A DNA stretch of 64,000 bases from Candidatus Methanoperedens sp. BLZ2 (GCF_002487355.1 NZ_NTMG01000018.1:1-64000), one strand, 5' to 3'; positions 35,310-43,650 are shown, numbered from the stretch's first letter. Numbers and translations are program-made. The notes: generated from the letters alone by a model not told the origin.

Positions 35310-35604
35310 TATCCGGCTTAATAATACTTAAAAGTGATATAGTTATGTTATTGATGGAGTGATTATTGAGTTATATCATTGGTGAACTACCACCTACAAG
35401 TCCTAATGGCATTAAGTTATAGCAATCATGAAGCCTAAAAGGAAAAATAATTAACCCAAATGAAAGGGATTTCTTAAGATTTAATAGGTCTTTAAATATG
35501 TTATTATGTGGTCTCAAGAGTATGAAATATAGTGATAAATATAAATATATACATTTAGAAAGGTTTAATATATAAGAAGCTATCATGAGGCAAGGAGATT
35601 AACA
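35310..35604. promoter_or_regulatory. Divergent control region between rnp3 and eIF5A
   Basis: This is 295 AT-rich bases without a credible gene; the 71-residue minus-strand frame here looks accidental. TATA-like TTTAATATATA at 35564-35574 and AAGGAG at 35592-35597 precede eIF5A. On the minus side CTTTTAAGTATT near 35325-35336 could serve rnp3. A gtgaactacc at 35392-35401 equals the reverse complement of the last ten bases of the IS200/IS605 right end at 308-317. Confidence 0.45.
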
Positions 35605-35991
35605 ATGAAGGATCAAGTTGAAGTTCGGACATTAAAAGAAGGAAAATATGTCTTAATTGATGATGAACCCTGTGTCATCAAAAGCATTTCTCATGCAAAA
35701 ACAGGAAAACATGGTTCAGCAAAAGCAAGGATCGATGCCATAGGCATTTTCGACGGTACAAAACGATCAATCGTGCAGCCAGTTACGGATAAGACGTATG
35801 TCCCTGTCGTAGAAAGGAAGAATGGACAGGTCCTGGCTATAAAAGGCGATGTCTGCCAGATTATGGATAACGCCGACTATTCCACACTTGAGCTCAAAAT
35901 ACCCGAAGAATATAAGGGACTGATTGAAGTCGGAAAAGATATTTCATATCTGGTCGCCATGGGTAAAATGAAAATAGACATACGTACTTAA
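35605..35991 (+). CDS. eif5A: Translation initiation factor 5A
   Basis: This 128-residue factor has an N-terminal SH3-like and a C-terminal OB domain. The modification loop SHAKTGKHGSAKARIDAIGI carries K35, the lysine converted to deoxyhypusine/hypusine. eIF5A relieves ribosome stalling, for instance at prolines. The agmatinase gene begins on the base after its stop; agmatinase supplies the polyamine used for the lysine modification, so the pairing makes biochemical sense. The deoxyhypusine synthase gene is not in the window. Confidence 0.95.
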   Translation: MKDQVEVRTLKEGKYVLIDDEPCVIKSISHAKTGKHGSAKARIDAIGIFDGTKRSIVQPVTDKTYVPVVERKNGQVLAIKGDVCQIMDNADYSTLELKIPEEYKGLIEVGKDISYLVAMGKMKIDIRT

Positions 35992-36870
35992 ATGCATCAG
36001 GCTCTTTTTGCAGATGCCAATTCCGATTACGAAAAAGCCCGTTACGTGATTTGCGGGGTGCCGTTTGACGGTACCTCAAGCTACAGGCTTGGAAGCAGGT
36101 TTGCGCCTGACGAAATGAGGGCAGCATCATATAATTTTGAGACTTATAGCAGTTTTTTTGATCATGACCTTGCAGATGTGGACATCCATGATGCTGGCAA
36201 TCTTGAAGTCGCTGAAAATATCGATGATACGCTTTTTGCAATCTCAAAATACGCCGATAAATATGTCAACGACGGAAAGATCCCTGTAATGCTTGGAGGC
36301 GAGCATTCTCTTTCATATCCATTTGTAAAAGCCTGTAAAAATAAATATCCGGAACTGGGATTTGTGGTTCTTGATGCGCATATGGACCTGAGAGAGGAGT
36401 TTCATGGTGAGAAGAACAGCCATGCATGCATATCAAGGCATGTCATTGATGATTTGACACAAAAATATGTTTCAATCGGGATAAGGAGCGGAACCCGCGA
36501 AGAATACGAGTACGTCAGTGAAAATAAAATAAAAATGTTCACGGCGGAAGATGTTTACTCAATAGGCATAGAAAAAATTATTTCTGAATTTCGCGATTAC
36601 ATCAAGGGACCGGTTTATCTATCTGTAGATATGGATGCGATCGACCCTGCTTATGCACCTGCTCTTGGCACCCCGGAGCCGTTCGGGATAACACCGCGTG
36701 ATGTCAGGGACGTAATATCATGCTTGGCGCCCCAGATAGTGGGTTTTGACCTTGTCGAGATCGCCCCTGCTTACGATTCCGGGGGAACGGCAGTCCTTGG
36801 AGCAAAGCTTGTGCGTGATTTTATAGCTGCAAGCGCAAAAGCGCGTTTATTCCTTGAACATACTCTTTAA
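35992..36870 (+). CDS. speB: Agmatinase (ureohydrolase family)
   Basis: This 292-residue enzyme carries the binuclear manganese ligands of the arginase fold: GGEHSLSYP, DAHMDLRE and SVDMDAIDPAYAP. It hydrolyses agmatine to putrescine and urea. Substrate choice over arginine or other guanidines is inferred from overall similarity and position. It starts on the base after the eIF5A stop. Its 3' end overlaps the converging hydrolase gene by 24 bases. Confidence 0.92.
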   Translation: MHQALFADANSDYEKARYVICGVPFDGTSSYRLGSRFAPDEMRAASYNFETYSSFFDHDLADVDIHDAGNLEVAENIDDTLFAISKYADKYVNDGKIPVMLGGEHSLSYPFVKACKNKYPELGFVVLDAHMDLREEFHGEKNSHACISRHVIDDLTQKYVSIGIRSGTREEYEYVSENKIKMFTAEDVYSIGIEKIISEFRDYIKGPVYLSVDMDAIDPAYAPALGTPEPFGITPRDVRDVISCLAPQIVGFDLVEIAPAYDSGGTAVLGAKLVRDFIAASAKARLFLEHTL

Positions 36871-37791
36871 TTCATTCTCCAGCGGCTCTTTCATGCCCTC
36901 GCTATATCCATGGGTTCCGGTGGTTACCGTATAAAACTGCTTTGGCTCTTTAGCTTTCTCAAATGTCTTTCGGGCAAGCTGTACAGGAATAATTGTGTCA
37001 TTTACAGAATGGATCATAACGAATTTTCCTGGAGGAATAGACCCAAGATAGGTTTCAGGATCGATTGAGCGATAGAACCGTATGACATTCTCATCCCCTA
37101 TCTCACTAATTTGTGACTCGATGTCATAACCGCTTGTGCTTATCCCGATCACACCTGTTATTCCAGAATCAATTGCTGCTGCAATTATAGCAAAACGTCC
37201 TCCGTTACTCTCACCCACAATTACTATCCTATCAGGATCAACCGATGGCTCCTGCCTTAACACATCCACAGCCCGCAGGACATCAAATACCATTTTATGT
37301 TCCACAGGTTCTAATCCCTTTTTCCAGAGGCCATAATCATAATCCATATCCACTCCACCGCGGTTTCGCTGTTCGATTCCGATGCTTGCATATCCCATAC
37401 TGGAAAAAATTTCGGCAAGAGTTTGTGTTCCTTCCTTCGGGACAGTAGCTCCGGGCAGGATCACAACTCCAGGTACTTTTTTTCCTGCAACAGGAATGCG
37501 AAGAAGTCCTTCTACGGTATAATCCTTGCTCGGAAAAGAAATGTTTTTGAGGATATAATCAGGTCCTGATTCGGTTTTCAGGATTTTGACATCAACCTTG
37601 CCCCTGTTTTCAGGATACGAGAGAATTCCTTTATCACTCACAGTCCATTTATTGCTATCGCTTCCCTGCGGGATAAGATAATAAACCAGTGCAATAAGTA
37701 GAAGCATACCGATCATAACATAAATACCTGATTTAATGGAAGATTTCTTTTCAACTTTCTTTAATTTAATATTCTTTTTTTTTGAACTCAT
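36847..37791 (-). CDS. Membrane-anchored alpha/beta hydrolase
   Basis: The protein has 314 residues. A lysine-rich N-terminus precedes one transmembrane helix (about 23-44), and the catalytic part lies outside. The nucleophile elbow is GESNGG near residue 194, and the catalytic histidine is probably in TGTHGYSEG close to the C-terminus. KKVPGVVILPGATVPKEG resembles the oxyanion-side strand of acyl-peptide hydrolase and dienelactone hydrolase relatives. The substrate is unknown. It converges on speB with a 24-base coding overlap. Confidence 0.82.
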   Translation of the reverse strand: MSSKKKNIKLKKVEKKSSIKSGIYVMIGMLLLIALVYYLIPQGSDSNKWTVSDKGILSYPENRGKVDVKILKTESGPDYILKNISFPSKDYTVEGLLRIPVAGKKVPGVVILPGATVPKEGTQTLAEIFSSMGYASIGIEQRNRGGVDMDYDYGLWKKGLEPVEHKMVFDVLRAVDVLRQEPSVDPDRIVIVGESNGGRFAIIAAAIDSGITGVIGISTSGYDIESQISEIGDENVIRFYRSIDPETYLGSIPPGKFVMIHSVNDTIIPVQLARKTFEKAKEPKQFYTVTTGTHGYSEGMKEPLENELKSMFKE

Positions 37792-37918
37792 TTTCTGTCC
37801 TCTATCTGTTCAGGCAATTGAGAGCATTTACATATTAATATTACTCAACTATGTTCAGACTCAAAACAGTTTTGTTAAAGATTATCTTTAAATAATGTCC
37901 ACTCCATCTTAAACAGCA

Positions 37919-38860
37919 ATGAAATGTTTAGTAACAGGCGGAGCTGGGTTCATCGGTTCGCATATTATCCGGCATTTACTTGAGCGGGGATATGATACTG
38001 TATGCCTTGACAATTTTGACCCTACCTATGATATCAATACCAAGAAAGGAAATATTTCTCCTTTTTTAGAAAATAATAATTTTGAATTGATAGAAGGGGA
38101 TGTCCGGGACAGGGAATTGCTGAAAAAAGCAATAACAGACATTGATTATATTTTCCATGAAGCTGCTCTTGTTTCGGTTGTTGAGAGCATGAAAAATCCT
38201 GCTAAGACAATAGAGATCAATACTATAGGCACATTCAATATCCTGGAGGCAGCTATATCCGGAAATGTCAAAAAAGTGATACTTGCGTCATCGGCAGCAG
38301 TTTATGGTGACTCGCTTGAGCTTCCCAAAAAAGAGATCATGATCCCTGTTCCAAAATCTCCTTATGCCATTTCCAAGCTTGATTGTGAATATGCTGCGAG
38401 AATATATTTTGAAGAGCATGGATTGAAAACCACTTCTTTGCGCTATTTTAATGTTTACGGCCCAAGACAAGACCCGACATCGCCATATGCTGCTGCAATC
38501 CCCATCTTTTTACAAAAGGCTTTGAAGAACCAAAAAATCCGGATATATGGTGATGGAATGCAAACGCGTGATTTTGTTTTTGTCAATGATGTTGTGCAGG
38601 CTAATGAATTAGTGATGTCAAAGGGAGATGGGAAGACATTTAATGTTGCTAATGGCATTGCCACTTCAATTAATGAGATTGCAGAAAAGATCATAAAGCA
38701 AACCGGATCAAGATCAAGTATCATATATGAAAAAGAAAGAAGTGGGGATATCAAGCATAGTGTCGCTGATATTACCGAAATAAGTAAGATCGGGTTCAAA
38801 GCAAAATACGATATGAATGAAGGCCTGAGGAATACAATTGAATGGTACAGGAATCGATGA
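37919..38860 (+). CDS. NAD-dependent sugar-nucleotide epimerase/dehydratase
   Basis: This 313-residue extended short-chain dehydrogenase has the Rossmann glycine motif TGGAGFIGSHI at residues 6-16. Catalytic serine/threonine lies in LASSAAVYGDS and YxxxK in PYAISKLDCEY. FNVYGPRQDP and YGDGMQTRDFVFVNDV are typical of UDP-glucose 4-epimerase and related enzymes. It likely makes a precursor for surface glycans or glycolipids; the exact sugar cannot be told. It is the last ordinary gene before the restriction island. Confidence 0.9.
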   Translation: MKCLVTGGAGFIGSHIIRHLLERGYDTVCLDNFDPTYDINTKKGNISPFLENNNFELIEGDVRDRELLKKAITDIDYIFHEAALVSVVESMKNPAKTIEINTIGTFNILEAAISGNVKKVILASSAAVYGDSLELPKKEIMIPVPKSPYAISKLDCEYAARIYFEEHGLKTTSLRYFNVYGPRQDPTSPYAAAIPIFLQKALKNQKIRIYGDGMQTRDFVFVNDVVQANELVMSKGDGKTFNVANGIATSINEIAEKIIKQTGSRSSIIYEKERSGDIKHSVADITEISKIGFKAKYDMNEGLRNTIEWYRNR

Positions 38861-39242
38861 ATTGTTAATGTATGTCGGTGAGATGAATTTTTGAGGTAAG
38901 GTTAATTCTTAAATATGCCTAATGCTGAAAATTATATCCAGTATTTAAATTAAATATTGGAAATTATATTGCCTAATAACCAACATCTTCCTCGCTACCC
39001 CCGAACACGGTAGCAAGTTTATCAATGCGATACTTTTCTAAGCTAAAATGGTTGGGAGACTTATTGGATAAGGCTGCACGATATTTTCGGGTAAAATTAC
39101 CGTGATCGACTATATTACTTTTTGCAAATTTACAAAAACATTTAGAGAATTATGTTACTTTTTAATTAGTACAAAAATAAGCACAAACTATTTAAGTATG
39201 AATTCATATAAAACAGTACTAACAAAAAAAGAACTGATTTTA
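38861..39242. other. Gene-free stretch at the left edge of the restriction island
   Basis: These 382 bases show no convincing coding frame. An imperfect inverted repeat at 38938-38960 (ccagtattta / taaatattgg, 9 of 10 pairs) may end the epimerase transcript. The right part is strongly AT-rich, and CTATTTAAGTATG near 39187-39199 could be the promoter of the half-HsdS gene. I see no tRNA, integrase remnant or clear attachment repeat. Confidence 0.4.
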
Positions 39243-39821
39243 ATGAACTTAATATACATCTCAGAAGTGCAAACAGGTCTCGTCCTTGTAAGAAAAAGGG
39301 CCGATGCTAAAGATAAGGATACACATAAGTATCGTATGTTGACCCTGAAAAGTTTTGAACCTCAGGGATTTCTCAATGAGCGCGAGTTAGATGTATTCTT
39401 CTCAAAAGAAAATCTCGAAAAAAAGTATCTTACAAATAAGGGAGATATTATTGTCCGACTTACAACCCCTTATACAGCAATTTGCATAAATGAAAAACAG
39501 GAAGGATTGGTCATACCCTCTAATTTTGCCATAATCCGATTAAAAGAACAGACATACATACCAGAGTTTGTTGCATTATTCTTAAATTCTGAAATTATTG
39601 AAAAAAAGTTCTTCAAATCATCTATCAGCACAACAATACCCTTGATTAAAACAAAGCATCTGAGAGAAATAGACATTTCTGATATACCCCTCGCTATGCA
39701 AAAGAAAATTGTTGAACTTAATCAACTTCAAATGAAGGAAAAAATGTTACTGTCTTGTTTAATGGAAGAAAAAGAAAAACTTGCAAAAGCCAGCATAAAT
39801 AAAATCATAATGGAGAAATAA
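39243..39821 (+). CDS. Half-length HsdS-like specificity protein
   Basis: The protein has 192 residues from the ATG at 39243; in-frame ATGs at 39198 and 39102 exist, but a TATA-like element near 39187 argues for the late start. It resembles one target-recognition domain plus one helical spacer of a type I specificity subunit: YISEVQTGLVLVRKRA, KGDIIVRLTTPYTA, PLIKTKHLREIDISDIPLA and a coiled C-terminus. A full HsdS is encoded at 43.6 kb. This half could dimerise or modulate specificity, or be a relic. It ends two bases before hsdM, so it is translated with it. Confidence 0.7.
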   Translation: MNLIYISEVQTGLVLVRKRADAKDKDTHKYRMLTLKSFEPQGFLNERELDVFFSKENLEKKYLTNKGDIIVRLTTPYTAICINEKQEGLVIPSNFAIIRLKEQTYIPEFVALFLNSEIIEKKFFKSSISTTIPLIKTKHLREIDISDIPLAMQKKIVELNQLQMKEKMLLSCLMEEKEKLAKASINKIIMEK

Positions 39822-39823
39822 TC

Positions 39824-41350
39824 ATGGAACCAAAGACATCAAAGACAACTATTTCAAATACCCTGTGGAGGGCATGTGATACATTTAGAGGAAAGATCGA
39901 CTCATCAACCTACAAAGACTACGTTTTAGTCATGTTGTTTGTAAAATATCTGTCTGATACCTATAAAGAACATCTGGAAGATTATGAAAAAAAGTATGAA
40001 GGAGATAAAGAGAGGATACAGCGTGCTTTAGGAAGAGATCGGTTTGTATTAGACGAAAAATCAACATTTGATCATATTTACAGTAAAAGAAACGAATCAA
40101 ATGTCGGTGAAGTTATCAATAAGGCATTGGAACACATAGAAGAAGAAAACAAAATGAAACTGCGGGGTGTATTTAGAAATATAGATTTCAACTCTGAATC
40201 AATTCTTGGACAAACCAAAGATAGAAACATCATGTTAAAGCACCTGCTTGAAGATTTCAAGGATCTTGATTTGAGACCAACAAGTATCGGAAGCGCAGAT
40301 GTCATCGGCGATGCGTATGAGTATATGATTGGAAAATTCGCGTCTGATGCAGGGAAAAAAGGTGGGGAGTTTTTCACGCCATCCGAGGTCTCTGAATTAG
40401 TTTCAAGACTTGTAAAGCCAAAAGAGAATGATCGTATATATGACGCCACGATCGGATCAGGATCACTGGTAATCAGAACTGCAAAAAAAGTTCCAAGCGG
40501 AAAGGTTGCAATTTATGGGCAGGAGAGAAACGGGCAAACTCATTCACTTTGCAGGATGAATATGTTTTTGCATAAGTTTGATGATGCAAACATCGCATGG
40601 GGAGATACGCTTTCAAATCCAATGTTCTTAGAAGACGGAAAGTTGATGAAATTCCAGGTGATAGTTGCCAATCCGCCATTTAGTCTTGATAAATGGGCTA
40701 TGGGTTTTGCAGGAAGCGGAGATGATAGGGACTTTACAATGGAAGCCTCGCTTGATCCCTACAGAAGATTTGAATGGGGTGTTCCCCCGAAATCAAAAGG
40801 GGATTATGCCTTTGTCCAGCACATGCTTTACTCGCTTGCAGAAGGCGGGAGGATGGGGATTGTCCTTCCCCATGGTGTACTTTTCAGGGGTGCAACAGAA
40901 GGAGCAATCAGGAAGCAGATAATCGAACTTAACCTGCTTGATGCAGTAATCGGGCTTCCTGCAAACTTATTTTTTGGTACAGGAATTCCTGCATGTATAT
41001 TGGTGTTCAAGAAAAACCGAAGCAGAAGGGATATATTATTCATTGATGCTTCTAATGACGGGCACTTTGAAAAGGGAAAGAACCAGAACATCTTAAGGGA
41101 GGAGGACATCCAGAGAATTGTTGATGCTTATGATAAATATGAAAATATTGACAGGTTTGCGCATGTCGCCTCACCCGATGAGATCAAGGAAAATGAATAT
41201 AACCTGAATATCCCAAGATATGTGGATACATTTGAAGAGGAAAAACCTGTTGACATGGATGCAGTCAAGGAAAATATCGCAAACATCAAACGAGAGCTTG
41301 CAGAAGTTGAGGTTAAGATGCAGAAGCAGCTTGAAGAACTGGGGTTGTAG
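39824..41350 (+). CDS. hsdM: Type I restriction-modification DNA methyltransferase HsdM
   Basis: HsdM, 508 residues, is an N6-adenine methyltransferase. An N-terminal helical HsdM_N domain (WRACDTFRGKIDSSTYKDYV) precedes the SAM-binding motif YDATIGSGSLVI near residue 205 and the catalytic IVANPPFSLD near 280. FFTPSEVSELVSRLVKP is characteristic. The C-terminal coiled coil (residues 470-505) contacts HsdS. In a standard operon hsdS would follow directly, but here about 2.3 kb of other genes intervene. Confidence 0.95.
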   Translation: MEPKTSKTTISNTLWRACDTFRGKIDSSTYKDYVLVMLFVKYLSDTYKEHLEDYEKKYEGDKERIQRALGRDRFVLDEKSTFDHIYSKRNESNVGEVINKALEHIEEENKMKLRGVFRNIDFNSESILGQTKDRNIMLKHLLEDFKDLDLRPTSIGSADVIGDAYEYMIGKFASDAGKKGGEFFTPSEVSELVSRLVKPKENDRIYDATIGSGSLVIRTAKKVPSGKVAIYGQERNGQTHSLCRMNMFLHKFDDANIAWGDTLSNPMFLEDGKLMKFQVIVANPPFSLDKWAMGFAGSGDDRDFTMEASLDPYRRFEWGVPPKSKGDYAFVQHMLYSLAEGGRMGIVLPHGVLFRGATEGAIRKQIIELNLLDAVIGLPANLFFGTGIPACILVFKKNRSRRDILFIDASNDGHFEKGKNQNILREEDIQRIVDAYDKYENIDRFAHVASPDEIKENEYNLNIPRYVDTFEEEKPVDMDAVKENIANIKRELAEVEVKMQKQLEELGL

Positions 41351-41355
41351 GTGGG

Positions 41356-41589
41356 GTGATGAAAATGAGCAAAAATAAAAATATTACCATTGAAGTCCTG
41401 GGTTTGTGGGAAAAATTAAGCAATCCTGATTTTAAACCTCTCGAATTCGAGAGGTTTAGAAATGAAGCCGGAAATAATTATTTTGTGCTGTCTCCTCAAA
41501 GAGGGATTGAATCCACCAATGAAATTGCGATCCGCCAGCTGAAAACGCTTATGGCATCGAATATCCGAGAATTGGAGGCCGACAAATGA
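41356..41589 (+). pseudogene. KilA-N-like N-terminal stub
   Basis: This 77-residue frame contains WEKLSNPDFKPLEFERFRN and FVLSPQRGIESTNEI, resembling the first third of KilA-N domain proteins of phages and defence loci. The conserved GRYGGT and later parts are missing, and the frame ends in an unrelated RQLKTLMASNIRELEADK. It overlaps the start of the YhcG-like gene as ATGA. A perfect 26-bp palindrome (41433-41458) lies within the KPLEFERF codons. It may be a truncated gene serving only as leader for the next gene. Confidence 0.55.
41433..41458. repeat. Perfect 26-bp palindrome inside the first KilA-N-like stub
   Basis: The half-site taaacctctcgaa is followed at once by its exact reverse complement; the centre is an EcoRI-like GAATTC. 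In reading frame it encodes KPLEFERF. A palindrome with different arms but the same centre occurs at the equivalent codons of the second stub (42971-42988). Confidence 0.9.
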
Positions 41590-42749
41590 ATACATCGCAA
41601 GATGTTTCCATCGCATCGCCGGAATACCGGCAGTTCATTGAACAACTGAAGGCTCGCGTGTTATCCGCCCGCCTCTGTGCAGCACGTGCGGTCAATTGCG
41701 ACCTGATCCTGCTATACTGGGATATTGGGCGTGGGATTGTGGAAAAGCAGCAAGAACTTGGATGGGGTGAATCGGTAGTCGAGATGGTCGCAGCAGACCT
41801 GCAACAGGCGTTTCCAGGCACGACCGGCTTTTCGCCGAGAAATCTACGCAGTGCGAAACAGTTATTCCTCTCTTATTCAGATCCCACAATTTGGCTGCAG
41901 ACTGTAGCCAAATTGCCAAGGGGGGCTAAAGTAGGTGACTCTGAAATTTGGCCACAAGATGCAGCCAAATTGACAAATGAAACGGTCATCGAACTTATGC
42001 GGCAGCTTGTCGCAGAAGTTCCCTGGGGGCAAAACCTGCTCATTCTTAACAAATTGAGTGATTCTGTAGCCCGGCTTTATTACCTGCGCGCCACTGCCCA
42101 ATTCGGCTGGAGCCGCAACGTCCTGCTCAACCAGATCAAGGCCGGGGCTTACGAACGCGCCGTGATCGAGAAGAAGACGCACAATTTTCCACTCGCTCTG
42201 CCGGAGTATCTGGCCGAGCAGGCCGATGAAATGATGAAGAGTTCCTACAATCTGGAATTCCTCGGAATCCGCCGGGAAGTGAAGGAACGGGAATTGGAGG
42301 ATCGACTTATCTCCCGTCTGCAAGCGTTCCTCCTTGAACTCGGCTATGGCTTCTGCTTCGTAGGTCGCCAGTACCGGCTGACGCTGGGCCAGAAGGAATA
42401 TTTCATCGATCTGCTCTTCTACCACCGCTTCCTCAAGGCGCTGGTGGCGTTCGAATTGAAAGTCGGACAGTTTGAGCCGGAATACGCAGGCAAGATGGAT
42501 TTCTACTTGAATCTACTCAACGATACGCAACGCGGTGAAGGCGATCAGCCGTCTATCGGCATCATCCTCTGCGCTGAAAAGGACGACGTGGAAGTGGAAT
42601 ATGCCCTTCGCACCAAGAAGAATCCCATCGGTGTTGCAGTTTATCAACTCCAGTCGAAACTGCCAGCGGATATGAAGGGCAAACTGCCGACTGAGAAACA
42701 GCTTGCTGATGTCGTGCGGGCTGTTCTTCCCGAAAGGGGCGTCTCATGA
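41586..42749 (+). CDS. YhcG/DUF1016-family PD-(D/E)XK nuclease
   Basis: This 387-residue protein has an N-terminal DUF1016_N domain (LLYWDIGRGIVEKQQELGWG, FSPRNLRSAKQLFLSY, then VPWGQNLLIL) and a C-terminal nuclease domain with D in YFIDLLFYH and ExK in VAFELKVGQFEPEY (residues about 270-295). These proteins are common in defence and mobile regions. Base composition is clearly more GC-rich than the flanking genes, which points to later entry. It overlaps the stubs on both sides as ATGA. Two hairpin-forming direct repeats lie at 41888-41914 and 41945-41971. Confidence 0.88.
   Translation: MNTSQDVSIASPEYRQFIEQLKARVLSARLCAARAVNCDLILLYWDIGRGIVEKQQELGWGESVVEMVAADLQQAFPGTTGFSPRNLRSAKQLFLSYSDPTIWLQTVAKLPRGAKVGDSEIWPQDAAKLTNETVIELMRQLVAEVPWGQNLLILNKLSDSVARLYYLRATAQFGWSRNVLLNQIKAGAYERAVIEKKTHNFPLALPEYLAEQADEMMKSSYNLEFLGIRREVKERELEDRLISRLQAFLLELGYGFCFVGRQYRLTLGQKEYFIDLLFYHRFLKALVAFELKVGQFEPEYAGKMDFYLNLLNDTQRGEGDQPSIGIILCAEKDDVEVEYALRTKKNPIGVAVYQLQSKLPADMKGKLPTEKQLADVVRAVLPERGVS
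41888..41971. repeat. Two direct hairpin repeats inside the YhcG-like gene
   Basis: At 41888-41914 aatttggct and agccaaatt form a 9-bp stem over nine bases. At 41945-41971 aatttggcc and agccaaatt form the same stem with one mismatch over nine bases. The units are 57 bp apart, so the frame is kept, and they encode IWLQTVAKL and IWPQDAAKL. Confidence 0.8.
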
Positions 42750-43024
42750 CAAAATACTTCCATCTCTCCATCCTCATCTCCTGCCACAAGTCGCTAATCC
42801 ACGAATGCGTCACAGGTCAGCGGAGGGTGACGGAAATGATTGTGGAGCAGGTGCGCAAGGAGGGAAACGAAATGAGCAAAAAAAAGAAAATCACGTGGAA
42901 TTGGCTTCGAAACCGTAACACTATAGAATTTCTGGGTGTCCGGGAACAGCTCAAAAATTCCGATTTCAAACCCGTCGAATTCGACGGGATTAGAATGCAA
43001 GCAGGTCTGTCAGGTTGTAGGTGA
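42746..43024 (+). pseudogene. Second KilA-N-like stub with an unknown N-terminal piece
   Basis: This 92-residue frame starts by ATGA overlap with the YhcG-like gene. Residues 1-42 (MTKYFHLSILISCHKSLIHE onwards) are not recognised. From the ATG at 42872 it reads TIEFLGVREQLKNSDFKPVE and then FDGIRMQAGLS, again the beginning of a KilA-N-type protein, and stops. It parallels the first stub (LSNPDFKPLEFER). A perfect 18-bp palindrome lies in the codons for PVEFDG. It is best read as a truncated gene. Confidence 0.5.
42971..42988. repeat. Perfect 18-bp palindrome inside the second KilA-N-like stub
   Basis: The half-site cccgtcgaa is followed by its exact reverse complement and centred on GAATTC. 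It encodes PVEFDG at the position where the first stub has PLEFER. Five of the nine half-site bases nearest the outer end differ from the first palindrome, yet pairing is kept in both. Confidence 0.9.
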
Positions 43025-43029
43025 TTCTT

Positions 43030-43650
43030 ATGCCAGATATAGAAAATTATTCCCGGAGAGATTTTGAAAGGGCAAAACAACATATGCAAGATGGTGTTGA
43101 ATTCTGGTACGAAAAAACCACAGAGTGCACAGAGGACACAGAGAATTATTACCACTCTGTGATCTCTGCGTCCTCTGTGGTTGATTATGCTTACACAAGT
43201 CATTTATCTGAAGAAGTTAAAAAATCTCAATTTTTGAGTGAATATCCCTCCGACCAGAAAAAATTCAAAAGAATCGGTATTGACAATCCTGAAGATTATG
43301 CAATATTTCAAAATAAAGGCTATCAGGGATTATATAATGGGCTTGGTGTTAAAGATATCCATAAAAGAAAAGGAGTGGATAAAAACCAGAAAATCCTGGA
43401 TCATATGGGAAGCACAGAGCTTGCAGCCAACCTGTTCAGGGCAACCCAGACTGATGATAAATTAAGGCGCGAAAATATCCGGGGAAAAGAGAACGCTAAT
43501 GATACCCACTTTGTTGTAGGCAAAAAAGTAAGGCAGACTATAAAAGAGCTTGGCGGAACAATGCCTGAAGATCTCGAATTGCCTGAAAAAAGCATACAAG
43601 AGATAGAAGAAAAACCTAAGAAAAGATTGTTGCAGGGGGAAGGGGAATGA
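43030..43650 (+). pseudogene. dinD: DinD-like protein with its middle replaced by a repeat
   Basis: The frame encodes 206 residues. RRDFERAKQHMQDGVEFWYE matches the start of DinD (DNA damage-inducible protein D). From DYAIFQNKGYQGLYNGLGVK through ILDHMGSTELAANLFRATQT to KVRQTIKELGGTMPEDLELP it matches the DinD C-terminal half almost residue for residue. The intervening core of about 110-150 residues, with the LGYxxWRxF and DYxLSRYACYL regions, is missing. In its place lies an in-frame hairpin repeat (43116-43182) and a short unmatched stretch. The frame stays open, so a shortened protein may still be made. It overlaps hsdS by four bases. Confidence 0.75.
43116..43182. repeat. REP-like hairpin of the accacagag/ctctgtggt type
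   Basis: The arms 43116-43143 and 43155-43182 (28 bases each) pair at most positions; both ends (aaccacagag / ctctgtggtt) pair perfectly over ten bases. The internal cacagag units repeat every 8-9 bases. Repeats built from this CACAGAG word are familiar from many environmental genomes. This copy is read in frame within the DinD-like gene as TTECTEDTENYYHSVISASS. Confidence 0.75.

Noticed and set aside
35371-35586. 71-codon minus-strand frame in the eIF5A control region
   Set aside because: It is AT-rich and covers the probable promoter; there is no ribosome binding site and no protein-like pattern beyond one hydrophobic stretch.
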